This document shows, piece after piece, positions 1-7,329 of a stretch of 64,000 bases of DNA. Below the pieces are notes generated by a model. It ran no database searches, was not told the origin of the DNA, and saw only the letters and a program-made list of their open reading frames with translations. Made by a program: the position numbers and the translations under genes. Origin of the DNA: Mariprofundus erugo (lineage in GTDB: Bacteria > Pseudomonadota > Zetaproteobacteria > Mariprofundales > Mariprofundaceae); contig NZ_VBRY01000012.1 in NCBI RefSeq assembly GCF_005818865.1, forward strand, positions 1 through 64,000. Reading direction: 5' to 3'. The first letter of the stretch is position 1, and each line of letters begins with the position of its first letter.

Positions 1-258
1 AGCTCAGGCAGCTCAGGCAGCTCAGGCAGCTCAGGCAGCTCAGGCAGCTCAGGCAGCTCAGGCAGCTCAGGCAGCTCAGGCAGCTCAGGCAGCTCAGGCA
101 GCTCAGGCAGCTCAGGCAGCTCAGGCAACGCAGGCAACGCAGGCAACGCAGGCAATGCAGGCAACGCAGGCAACGCAGGCAACGCAGGCAACGCAGGCAA
201 CGCAGGCAACGCAGGCAAAGGCAACGCAGGCAACGCAGGCAACGCAGGCAACGCAGAC
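1..258 (+). repeat. 9-bp in-frame tandem repeat, two unit types
   Basis: Fourteen perfect copies of AGCTCAGGC fill 1-126. From 127 the unit changes to AACGCAGGC, with about 13 copies to 258, including one AATGCAGGC (154-162), a 6-bp short unit AAAGGC (217-222) and a final AACGCAGAC. The array continues to the left edge, so its full length is unknown. Units of 9 and 6 bp keep the reading frame. Confidence 0.97.
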
Positions 259-613
259 AGCCGTTGTGCGCTCCTACAAGCAGGAAGTTATGGTTGCTTC
301 GGCAGCTCTGGCGGCTGATGAGCAACCAGCGTCAGCATCTGCTTCTCCTGCCGTTGATGCCGCGGCGACACAGCCTGAAAATCACTGGGTAGTTAACCTC
401 TCATCACATCTTGTGCGTGAAAAGGCAGAAGAAGCGGTGAAAGGATTGCAGCAGCTTGGTGTGACCAGTTCCATCAAGGTGGTGCTGGTCAACGGGCAGG
501 AGTGGTACAGGGTGTATGTTGCCGGCTTTGATCATGATGGTGCCCGTGCATATTTAAATCAGCACAAGTCTGAGGCTGCTTTCGAAGGGGCATGGATCGG
601 AAGGGATCTTTGA
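2..613 (+). CDS. SPOR-domain protein with Ala-Gln-Ala repeat linker (5' end outside window)
   Basis: The frame is open from the first bases of the window to a TGA at 611-613, giving 203 visible codons; the true start lies upstream. The first 86 or so codons are a monotonous A-Q-A then T-Q-A linker encoded by 9-bp repeats. A short region follows, then about 75 residues (nt 380-610) that read as a SPOR domain: a WVVNLSS strand, an amphipathic helix with KAEEAVKGLQQLG, and a WYRVYVAGF strand. SPOR domains bind denuded peptidoglycan glycans at division sites, so a cell-envelope protein with a flexible linker is likely. The ATG at 155 is a single ACG-to-ATG change inside the repeat and should not be taken as the start. 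Any N-terminal membrane anchor or enzymatic domain cannot be seen. Confidence 0.8.
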   Translation, partial: AQAAQAAQAAQAAQAAQAAQAAQAAQAAQAAQAAQAAQAAQATQATQATQAMQATQATQATQATQATQATQAKATQATQATQATQTAVVRSYKQEVMVASAALAADEQPASASASPAVDAAATQPENHWVVNLSSHLVREKAEEAVKGLQQLGVTSSIKVVLVNGQEWYRVYVAGFDHDGARAYLNQHKSEAAFEGAWIGRDL

Positions 614-690
614 CGGCTTGTCTGATTTTTCGGGCATATCAGGGTTACACATAATACAGGTTTATATTTCAGGCAGGGAAGGGGTGATGC

Positions 691-2187
691 ATGAATGCAG
701 TAAATGAGACAATATTGATTGCAGATTTGATGGAAAAGAGCGGTGTCAAGTTTGGTACCAGCGGTGCCCGCGGGCTTGCAACCGATATGACGGACCGGGT
801 TTGCTACGCCTATACAATCGCGTTTTTGAGCTATCTGGAAGCGAAAGGCGAGATTCACTGTGGTGATGCCGTTGCGATTGCCGGCGACTTCCGGCCGAGT
901 TCCCCACGCATTATGAATGCCGTAGCTATGGCTGTGGTGGATGGCGGTTTTACTCCGCTTAACTGTGGCTTTATTCCGACGCCGGCAGTGGCCTGTTATG
1001 CCATGACACGTGGGCTTGCCAGTGTGATGGTAACCGGCAGCCATATTCCGGACGATCGCAATGGTATCAAGTTCTACAAACCTGCCGGTGAAGTACTCAA
1101 GAGTGATGAAGAGGTGCTGAGCCGAAGTACTGTAACCTTGCCACCAAGCTTTGATGCAGAGGGCTTCTCAGTGGCAGCACCGGCATTGCCGCCGGCACTG
1201 GATACTGCCGAGAAGGAGTATATTCAGCGCTACCTGGACTTCTTCCCGGTCGATTGTCTGAAGGGACGCCGTGTTGGTGTTTATCAGCACTCCAGTGTGG
1301 ACCGCGATATCATGGTTGCCGTCTTTGAGGGGCTGGGAGCTCAGGTCACTCCGCTTGGTCGTTCCCTGACTTTTATCCCGGTGGATACTGAAGCGATTCG
1401 CCCTGAGGATGTTGCCCTTGCCGCTGAATGGGCCGCGGGCGGTGATTTTGATTGTATCATTTCTGCTGATGGTGATGGCGACCGCCCATTGATCAGCGAT
1501 GAGCATGGAAACTGGCTGCGTGGTGATGTGGCAGGCGTACTCTGTGCCCGTTATCTGGCAGCAACCCATGTGGTGACACCGGTAAGCAGTAACTCTGCTG
1601 CCGAGAAGTGCGGCTGGTTTGAGCACGTAGCCCGCACCCGTATCGGCTCTCCATATGTGATTGCCGCCATGGATGATGCGGTTGCAGAGGGTGGAAAAAA
1701 GGTCGTCGGTTATGAGGCCAATGGCGGCTTTTTGATTGCGACCCATATCGAATTGAATGGTCGTACGCTTGCAGCTCTGCCGACTCGCGATGCTGTGATT
1801 GTACCGCTTGCTATCCTGATGCTGGCGGCTGAAAGCAATCTCACCGTCTCCGGTCTGCTGACAACATTGCCGCAGCGCTTTACCTGCAGTGACCGGCTGA
1901 AAGCATTTCCGACCGAAATTTCGCAGGCTCGTATTGCGGGGCTGAATAGTGGTGATGAAGTCGCCGACCGGGAAGCGATTGCAGCGCTGCTGGGAAACAT
2001 CTTTGGTGAGGTGGTGGCTGTGAATGATACGGATGGACTCCGTATTACCTTTGCCAGCCAGGAAGTGGTCCATTTGCGTCCAAGTGGCAATGCGCCGGAG
2101 CTGCGCTGCTATAATGAGGCGGCCAGTGAAGAGAGGGTGGTTGAGATGAATCGTACCTGCATGGAAATACTCGAGGGTTGGCGTTAA
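691..2187 (+). CDS. Phosphohexomutase (phosphomannomutase/phosphoglucomutase family)
   Basis: A 498-residue alpha-D-phosphohexomutase, which interconverts 1- and 6-phosphates of hexoses or hexosamines in the cytoplasm to feed envelope or storage polysaccharide synthesis. All four active-site loops are visible: the phosphoserine loop TGSHIPDDRNG near 115-125 (Ser117), the metal loop DGDGDRP near 260, the sugar-binding loop EANGG near 342, and the phosphate-binding loop RPSGNAPELR near 463. The phosphoserine loop reads TGSH where most members have TASH, and the sugar loop reads EANGG rather than the more usual GEESGG type, so substrate preference (mannose, glucose, glucosamine) cannot be read off with confidence. 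It precedes an RNA methyltransferase by 42 bp, possibly cotranscribed. Confidence 0.9.
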   Translation: MNAVNETILIADLMEKSGVKFGTSGARGLATDMTDRVCYAYTIAFLSYLEAKGEIHCGDAVAIAGDFRPSSPRIMNAVAMAVVDGGFTPLNCGFIPTPAVACYAMTRGLASVMVTGSHIPDDRNGIKFYKPAGEVLKSDEEVLSRSTVTLPPSFDAEGFSVAAPALPPALDTAEKEYIQRYLDFFPVDCLKGRRVGVYQHSSVDRDIMVAVFEGLGAQVTPLGRSLTFIPVDTEAIRPEDVALAAEWAAGGDFDCIISADGDGDRPLISDEHGNWLRGDVAGVLCARYLAATHVVTPVSSNSAAEKCGWFEHVARTRIGSPYVIAAMDDAVAEGGKKVVGYEANGGFLIATHIELNGRTLAALPTRDAVIVPLAILMLAAESNLTVSGLLTTLPQRFTCSDRLKAFPTEISQARIAGLNSGDEVADREAIAALLGNIFGEVVAVNDTDGLRITFASQEVVHLRPSGNAPELRCYNEAASEERVVEMNRTCMEILEGWR

Positions 2188-2229
2188 GCCGATGAAACTT
2201 TCCGCCATGCCCCTGACCGGCTTTTTCGG

Positions 2230-3351
2230 ATGAGTGATGCTCCCCGTTATTTCGCCATTACCATTCCCGGACTTGAAGCAGTGGCAGCAGCCGAGCTGGC
2301 AGCACTTTCAGCCCATGATCTTGCCACGGTAGAGGGGGGGATCGAGTTCACCGGTTCACCGGATACGATGATGCGGGTGAATCTTCGTGCCCGCTCGATC
2401 ACCCGTGTACTGTTGCGTCTGGCCTCGTTCAAGGCGTTGTCATTTCCCGAGCTCTACAACAAAAGCAGACGGATCGACTGGTCCCGCTATCTCGCTGACG
2501 GTGTGAAGCTGTCACTGCGTGCCTCCTGCCAGGGTTCGCGGCTGTTGCATTCAGGCCGTGTGGAAAAGGCTGTATTCGACGCGATCTGTGATAGCCATAT
2601 CGGGGTGTCCGCAGAAGGTGACGCGGAGGGGCAGCAGATTCTGATTCGTATGGATCATGATCAATGCACAATCAGTCTCGATTGCAGCGGTGACCGGCTC
2701 GATCGGCGCGGATATCGTTTGCATAGTGGTATGGCACCACTGCGCGAAACGATTGCCGCTGCATTGTTGCAATGGATGCAGTGGCAGCCGGATGAATGGC
2801 TGCTGACGCCGATGTGCGGTTCCGGAACGTTTGCGATTGAGGCCGCTCTGATGGCTACAAAACGGGCCCCGGGTTTAACGCATGATTTTGCCTTTTTGCA
2901 CTGGCCGAGCCTGAAGCAAAAGGGGTGGCAGCGGGTGAAGGAAAAGGCTGAAGCCATGGCTGTGACACCCCTGCTGCAGATTCATGCCAGTGATCTTGAT
3001 GCCAAGATGTTGGCACAGGCAGAGCTGAATGCGGCAGATGCCGGAGTATCGAATCTGATTGAATTTTCCGAACTTGATATGGCTATGCTGCTTCCTCCTG
3101 CCGGTGCTACAGGGGGATTGCTGTTGGTTAACCCTCCCTATGGCGGACGTATTGAAGCGGATACACAGGCTTTATACGGTATGCTTGGCAAGGTATTCAA
3201 ACGGCATTTTTCCGGCTGGCGCATGGCGGTGATTGTGCCGGATCAGGCTTGTGAGCGGGCACTGGCGATGACAGCAAAGCGGCGCCTGAAAATTAAACAT
3301 GGTGGCCAGTGGGTGCATGTATTGCATCTGGAGTGTCCGGCTCGGCGTTAG
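2230..3351 (+). CDS. rlmL: 23S rRNA guanine-N2 methyltransferase, RlmL-like (THUMP + Rossmann methyltransferase)
   Basis: A 373-residue member of the THUMP/UPF0020 family. The N-terminal part carries ferredoxin-like and THUMP RNA-binding segments (about 1-155), followed by an SAM-binding Rossmann domain with motif I around residue 192 (PMCGSGTFAIEAALM) and the N2-guanine motif NPPYGGRI at about 301. In E. coli the homologous N-terminal half of RlmKL makes m2G2445 in 23S rRNA; here there is no fused RlmK half, as in many bacteria with a stand-alone enzyme. The precise target base is inferred from the family. The ATG at 2230 follows the preceding gene by 42 bp. Confidence 0.82.
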   Translation: MSDAPRYFAITIPGLEAVAAAELAALSAHDLATVEGGIEFTGSPDTMMRVNLRARSITRVLLRLASFKALSFPELYNKSRRIDWSRYLADGVKLSLRASCQGSRLLHSGRVEKAVFDAICDSHIGVSAEGDAEGQQILIRMDHDQCTISLDCSGDRLDRRGYRLHSGMAPLRETIAAALLQWMQWQPDEWLLTPMCGSGTFAIEAALMATKRAPGLTHDFAFLHWPSLKQKGWQRVKEKAEAMAVTPLLQIHASDLDAKMLAQAELNAADAGVSNLIEFSELDMAMLLPPAGATGGLLLVNPPYGGRIEADTQALYGMLGKVFKRHFSGWRMAVIVPDQACERALAMTAKRRLKIKHGGQWVHVLHLECPARR

Positions 3352-3373
3352 CGAGATGCTGATTGATTGTCAG

Positions 3374-3417
3374 CCTGCCGGATTGTTGCGTCCGCCCGGA
3401 AGCGCTGATTGATTCAG
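3374..3417. repeat. Dispersed intergenic repeat, copy A
   Basis: Between converging genes. Its first part (3374-3397) matches 5584-5607 in 21 of 24 bases; its second part (3397-3417) matches the reverse complement of 26616-26636 in 18 of 21 bases. The three sites look like partially overlapping remnants of one palindromic intergenic repeat family. The remainder of this 158 bp gap shows nothing else I can name. Confidence 0.5.
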
Positions 3418-3509
3418 GGCTCCCTGGCTCTGAAGTGTGCTCACTATTCAGGATGGGCAGAAAGTTGCGGGATTCGGATCAAGTCATGATCCGGGAAAAC
3501 AGCTGAAGT

Positions 3510-3929
3510 TCACTCTCCCTGTAGCGTAACAATCAGCTTGCGCGAGCCACCATGGTTCCGGTGTTCGCCAAGATAAATGCCCTGCCAGGTGCCAAGGGCC
3601 AGCTGCCCGTTCCTGATGGGGATCATCAGAGCGTTACCAATGGTGGTTGCTTTCAGGTGAGCTGTCATGTCATCCGGCCCTTCATCGGTGTGGGTATAGA
3701 ATGGCTGATGCTCAGGCGCTTGCTGATTAAAGTGCTGCTCCATATCGCTGCGGACAGAAGGGTCGGCATTTTCATTGATAGTCAGGCTGGCACTGGTGTG
3801 CTGAATAAAGAGGTGGGCCATGCCGATATGCATTTGCCTGAGCTCGGGAAGATGGGACAGGATTTCTGCTGTGATCAAATGAAAGCCCCGGCTACGAGGT
3901 TTCAGGGTCAATTGTTTTTGTATCCACAT
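3510..3929 (-). CDS. YjbQ family protein (UPF0047)
   Basis: A 139-residue protein of the YjbQ/UPF0047 family, about the normal length. The conserved block HTSASLTINENAD lies at 44-56 and the C-terminal block GTWQGIYLGEHRN at about 113-125, both family hallmarks carrying putative metal-binding His and Asn/Asp residues. Members have been reported to have weak thiamine-phosphate synthase activity, but the physiological role is not settled. It converges with the upstream methyltransferase gene and stands alone on this strand. Start ATG at 3929 gives the full family N-terminus. Confidence 0.85.
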   Translation of the reverse strand: MWIQKQLTLKPRSRGFHLITAEILSHLPELRQMHIGMAHLFIQHTSASLTINENADPSVRSDMEQHFNQQAPEHQPFYTHTDEGPDDMTAHLKATTIGNALMIPIRNGQLALGTWQGIYLGEHRNHGGSRKLIVTLQGE

Positions 3930-3997
3930 GTGGCAATGATATAAAATGAAGCCGGCCGAATGAATCCCTGTATTGTGGGGGGCGGTATATATATGCC

Positions 3998-4018
3998 TGT
4001 GGATAACTCTGTGAATAA
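3998..4018 (+). other. Pair of DnaA-box-like sequences
   Basis: TGTGGATAA at 3998-4006 is the exact reverse complement of the consensus DnaA box TTATCCACA, and TGTGAATAA at 4010-4018 differs by one base. The next 110 bases are AT-rich. No other boxes, and no dnaA, dnaN or gidA, were noticed nearby, so this may be a DnaA regulatory site or chance rather than an origin. Confidence 0.35.
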
Positions 4019-4128
4019 ACTGCGTAAAAGACGTTTATAATATGTGACAGGCTATCATTCTGTCTGTCATGGTTTGAAGTAATTCCTGTGAATGTTTATT
4101 ATAAACAACATGTTAGGTGGTATTTTAT

Positions 4129-4281
4129 TTGATTTCATCTATTCGTGCTGACGTGGACGAAGACATCGATCATCAAATTCGCCAGTGGAAAACTGACAGT
4201 GAAACTTTTATGGCGGCGCAAGGATTCAAGCTTTACTGCCGGGGTATGAGCCATAAGGCCTGTAAATTGACCCGGATATAA
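4129..4281 (+). CDS. Small protein of unknown function, TTG start
   Basis: A 50-codon frame runs from TTG at 4129 to TAA at 4279-4281, ending 11 bp before the next gene. AGGTGG at 4115-4120 is placed 8 bases before the TTG, a good ribosome binding site. The product is charged and mixed (SIRADVDEDIDHQIRQWK near the N-terminus, two Cys and a basic C-terminus) with no membrane segment. I do not recognise it. An in-frame stop at 4114 prevents a longer N-terminus. It may be translated just ahead of the glycosyltransferase gene as a leader or a small regulator. It could also be the remnant of a longer gene. Together with the DnaA-box pair it is the main content of the 363-bp gap 3930-4292. Confidence 0.4.
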   Translation: MISSIRADVDEDIDHQIRQWKTDSETFMAAQGFKLYCRGMSHKACKLTRI

Positions 4282-4292
4282 CATCGGCTACC

Positions 4293-5363
4293 ATGCATGG
4301 GATGAAACTGGCTGTATATATTTCAGGTCACGGATTTGGCCATCTGGCTCAGGTCGCACCTGTACTCAATGAGCTTCAGCGAAGATACTCGAATTGCACA
4401 GTGCTGATTCGTTGTGCTTTGGCGGAAGAGGAAATTCGCGCACGTCTTACCTTTGATTTCCAGCTGGATAGAGAGTCTGTTGATGTCGGCGTTGTGCAGA
4501 AGTCAGCGATTGAAGAAGACAGAGAGGCCTCCATCGATCAGTTGCGCCACTGGCTGGCAGATATGGATGCGCGTGTGCAGCGTGAAAAGAGATTGCTCGC
4601 GGAGTTCTCGCCCGATTTGATACTTTCCAATATTTCACCGCTGGCTTTTCCGGTGGCCAGGGCACTTGCTGTCCCCTCAATAGGACTGGCCACGCTTGAC
4701 TGGCATACGATCTATTCATCGTGGCTTGAGCCGGATGATCCGGCACTGGCTGTGCTGGCTAAAGCTTATGCGTGTTGCGACCTGTTATGTACACCTCCCA
4801 TGGCGATGGTCATGCCGGTGTTTCCCGAACAACGGAAGGTTCCTTTGATTGCAGCAAAGCCGCAGCCGGTATCATATGCTCTTCCGGTAGCTGCAAGCAA
4901 AACCGCACTTGTAATATTCGGTGGTTCAGCACAGCCCCCGTTTGATTATCAGGCACTTGCCAGATGCAGCGGATGGCACTTTCTGATGCCGGAAGCTCCG
5001 GCTGATGCACCGGCCAATGTGTCGGCGATTCGTTTTGATGCCAGTTTGCGTGCGGTGGATGTGATGCCATATGTTGATGCGGTTGTTTGCAAGCCGGGCT
5101 ATGGAATTTTGTCGGAGTGCTGGTCGACCTCAACGCCGATCGTCTGGGTGGAGCGGCCTGATTTCCCCGAGTTTCCTATGCTGAAGGGGTGGCTTGAGAG
5201 CCACTTTCCGGCTGCCGGTATGTCACGGCGTGAATTTTCTGCCGGAGAGTGGTTACATGCACTGGAAAAAAGCCGGCAATCACCGCGCAGCTATCCGGAT
5301 CCGGCTGGTGATGGGGCACAAACAGTGGCGGAGCTTATCAGCAGAGTTTTGCTCAGAGATTGA
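4293..5363 (+). CDS. Glycosyltransferase, MurG-like GT-B fold with GHGFGH motif
   Basis: A 356-residue protein with the look of a GT-B (family 28-like) glycosyltransferase. The acceptor-side loop GHGFGH is at residues 12-17, a motif shared with the glycosyltransferase-like N-terminal domain of L-arabinokinases and with many uncharacterised bacterial proteins. The nucleotide-sugar side shows CKPGYGILSE near 266-275, the usual G-x-G-x-x-E position that contacts the donor. No signal peptide or transmembrane segment is evident, so it is cytoplasmic or membrane-associated. Donor and acceptor cannot be told. The ATG at 4302 (MKLAVYISGHG) is an equally good start, as neither has a clear ribosome binding site. 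Confidence 0.65.
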   Translation: MHGMKLAVYISGHGFGHLAQVAPVLNELQRRYSNCTVLIRCALAEEEIRARLTFDFQLDRESVDVGVVQKSAIEEDREASIDQLRHWLADMDARVQREKRLLAEFSPDLILSNISPLAFPVARALAVPSIGLATLDWHTIYSSWLEPDDPALAVLAKAYACCDLLCTPPMAMVMPVFPEQRKVPLIAAKPQPVSYALPVAASKTALVIFGGSAQPPFDYQALARCSGWHFLMPEAPADAPANVSAIRFDASLRAVDVMPYVDAVVCKPGYGILSECWSTSTPIVWVERPDFPEFPMLKGWLESHFPAAGMSRREFSAGEWLHALEKSRQSPRSYPDPAGDGAQTVAELISRVLLRD

Positions 5364-5644
5364 TAAGGAAATGCTGATGTATTGCCACCCTGGCAAAAAT
5401 CAGTTCGCCAAGACAAAAGTGTGACAAAGAGGCAGGGATCGATTGGACGGCCAAAACCGCCCGCAGGGCGAGGGCATGTTGCCCGAGTCATTCTACCTTT
5501 GCTTGCAAATCAAACACGTACCTGTCTGATTTGACTCGCTGTATCCTGCAGCTCACGGCGGCAAAGCCGTCCTGTCCGGCTATCCTGCCGGATTGTGGCG
5601 TCTGTCCATGGCTCGCCCATCAGCGCATCCATGTCTGGTTGCTG
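5364..5644. other. Intergenic region with dispersed repeat, copy B
   Basis: No coding frame I believe lies here. It holds a short inverted GGCGG/CCGCC-rich stretch at about 5450-5475 and, at 5584-5630, a copy of the dispersed repeat seen at 3374-3417. Its core GTCCATGGCTCGC (5604-5616) is the exact reverse complement of 26638-26650. Confidence 0.5.
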
Positions 5645-6562
5645 TCATAGAATGGATCTGAAGTCGCCCTGTCTGATTGCAGCCAATACCGATTGATATC
5701 CCTCTTCGATGCCCTCTTCAGCACGATCAAACTCGAGCAACCCCATATGAGCCAGGCGTGGAGAGACAAGGATATCGGGTGGGTCAGTGATCAGGCAGCT
5801 GCGCGTGATACGATCCTGCATGATATCAATGGCACCGGTCATGACCTCCATGATGCCCGGTATCCGCTCGGGTGAACGTGCAGAGGGTAGTATGGTTTTT
5901 GCGCGTTCAGCCACGCCTGCGGCAATTTTTTGCAGAAACTCACTCTCCTGCAGGGCCAGCGCGAGTCTTGTTTCACGCCCCTTGGCTCGCACATGATTAC
6001 CGACGAGGCCGTTGTTCAGGTTGATGGCAATGACAATATCGGCCCCCATCGCCCTGCACATTGAAACCGGAAGCGGATTGACCAGTCCGCCATCGACCAG
6101 CCACTGATCTTGATATCGAAAGGGGGAAAAGAGACCGGGCAATGCAATGGAGGCCCGGACCGCATCAAGGAGGCTCCCGTTTTGCAGCCAGCACTCGTGG
6201 CCATTGTCGAGGTTGGTTGCGATGGCGCCATAGCCGGTGTCGAGTTGCTCGATCAATACGTCATTTACGTAGAGGCAAAACGACTCCAGCAGGCGATCTC
6301 CCTGAATGACTCCTCCGCCATGCAAGCTGAAATCAAGCAGGCGAATGATATCACGCGTTGACAGATGTCTGGCCCAGTGTTCGAGCTCATCCAGCCGGTG
6401 ACATGCCAGCGATGCACCGACAAGGGCACCGATAGAGCAGCCGCAAATAATCCGGGGCGAAATGCTATGTTCCTGCAGGGCGCGGATGGCACCAATATGG
6501 CCCCAGCCGCGGGCAGAACCGCTGCCAAGGACCAATCCTGTAATCGGCGGGGACGATGTCAT
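5645..6562 (-). CDS. rssA: Patatin-like phospholipase, RssA type
   Basis: A 305-residue patatin-family serine hydrolase. The oxyanion loop GSGSARGWGH is at 13-22, the nucleophile elbow G-C-S-I-G puts the catalytic serine at 43, and the DGG motif that supplies the catalytic aspartate is near 157. This Ser/Asp dyad is complete, so an active lipid acyl hydrolase is expected. Length and motif spacing match the RssA subgroup, whose substrate is not firmly known. There is no signal peptide, so it acts in the cytoplasm or at the inner face of the membrane. The gene lies 121 bp downstream in position from the hsp20 stop codon but is read separately on the same strand; cotranscription after hsp20 is possible, as I see no terminator between them. 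Confidence 0.85.
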   Translation of the reverse strand: MTSSPPITGLVLGSGSARGWGHIGAIRALQEHSISPRIICGCSIGALVGASLACHRLDELEHWARHLSTRDIIRLLDFSLHGGGVIQGDRLLESFCLYVNDVLIEQLDTGYGAIATNLDNGHECWLQNGSLLDAVRASIALPGLFSPFRYQDQWLVDGGLVNPLPVSMCRAMGADIVIAINLNNGLVGNHVRAKGRETRLALALQESEFLQKIAAGVAERAKTILPSARSPERIPGIMEVMTGAIDIMQDRITRSCLITDPPDILVSPRLAHMGLLEFDRAEEGIEEGYQSVLAAIRQGDFRSIL

Positions 6563-6683
6563 CGGGCTCTCTCTTCGTGCAGGCTGATCGTTTATGCCAG
6601 GCAGATTTTTCCGGTCGGAGCGGGTGGTATAAGAAGGGGCCGCAGCTGCGGCCCCGCCTGGAAATTTATCCGAAACATGTTAG

Positions 6684-7115
6684 CTAATGGATTTCAATCG
6701 AGCTCGGTTTGGCAACGCTGGACTTTGGCAGCCTGACCTCGAGTACGCCATTGCTCATGTGTGCCTCTACCTTGTCTGTCTCAACATTGGCTGGCAGTGA
6801 AAAGCTGCGACTGAATTTACCATATGCGCGTTCGATACGATGGACGTTTTTTTCATTCTCCTCCTTTTCGTAATGACGCTCACCGGAAACTGTTAATACG
6901 CCATCGTGCACGTCTACATGCACATCCTTTTTATCAATTCCCGGCAGTTCAGCTTGCACCAGCAGTGCATCGTCGGTTTCCCGAATGTCTACTGATGGTG
7001 CCCACCTTCCGTCGTCAGCTCCAAAGGCGGAAGTAGTTCCGCTTTCAAGCAGGCGACTCAGCTGGCTGTTTACCGACTCCAGCTCCTGCCAGGGAGACCA
7101 ACGCATCAGGGTCAT
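6684..7115 (-). CDS. Small heat shock protein, Hsp20/alpha-crystallin family
   Basis: A 143-residue Hsp20 chaperone that holds unfolding proteins as oligomers for later refolding. The N-terminal MTLMRWSPWQELESV segment and the alpha-crystallin domain (about 38-135, with AELPGIDKKDV and the closing GVLEVRLPK) are typical; a short hydrophobic-x-hydrophobic tail SIEIH ends it. I chose the ATG at 7113-7115 because AGGAGG sits 7 bases before it; a longer frame to 7160 lacks such support. A strong match to a sigma-32 promoter lies about 45 bases upstream (see the promoter entry), which fits heat induction. Confidence 0.93.
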   Translation of the reverse strand: MTLMRWSPWQELESVNSQLSRLLESGTTSAFGADDGRWAPSVDIRETDDALLVQAELPGIDKKDVHVDVHDGVLTVSGERHYEKEENEKNVHRIERAYGKFSRSFSLPANVETDKVEAHMSNGVLEVRLPKSSVAKPSSIEIH

Positions 7116-7162
7116 GATACACCTCCTTGCACTGATTCCGGATTCATGGTCCGGTATCATTC

Positions 7163-7191
7163 ATATAGGTGAGCCCATACGGCTTTTCAAG
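7163..7191 (-). promoter_or_regulatory. Likely sigma-32 (RpoH) heat-shock promoter of hsp20
   Basis: Read on the minus strand, CTTGAAA (7191-7185) is an exact match to the -35 consensus of RpoH promoters; after 15 bases comes CCTATAT (7169-7163), close to the -10 consensus CCCCATNT. The predicted start would give a leader of about 40 bases before the hsp20 ATG. Confidence 0.65.
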
Positions 7192-7270
7192 TGATTCATT
7201 CATCGACATGGGTAAATAAGCCTCTGTGTGAGTGCTGTGGGGAATTTGTTTCTCCCGTCACGTATGCTGA

Positions 7271-7298
7271 TTGCAAAAGGCGTTATATCGATTATCTT
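7271..7298 (+). promoter_or_regulatory. Possible sigma-70 promoter of the FadL-like gene
   Basis: TTGCAA (7271-7276) and TATCTT (7293-7298) are separated by 16 bases and lie 31 bases before the ATG at 7330, which is preceded by a strong GAGGAGG-type ribosome binding site. Both hexamers are imperfect. Confidence 0.3.
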
Positions 7299-7329
7299 TA
7301 ACTTCTTTTGAGAGAGAGGAGGTGGTTGT

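Noticed and set aside
1-258. CRISPR-like array
   Set aside because: Direct 9-bp units with no unique spacers; codes in frame.
155-613. ATG at 155 as the start of the SPOR gene
   Set aside because: It is a one-base variant of the repeat unit, and the frame is open to the window edge.
1168-2208. 346-codon antisense frame in the phosphohexomutase gene
   Set aside because: Mirror of a strongly supported gene; composition is unlike protein and no ribosome binding site.
3998-4130. Chromosomal origin oriC
   Set aside because: Only two DnaA boxes and no dnaA, dnaN or other origin neighbours.
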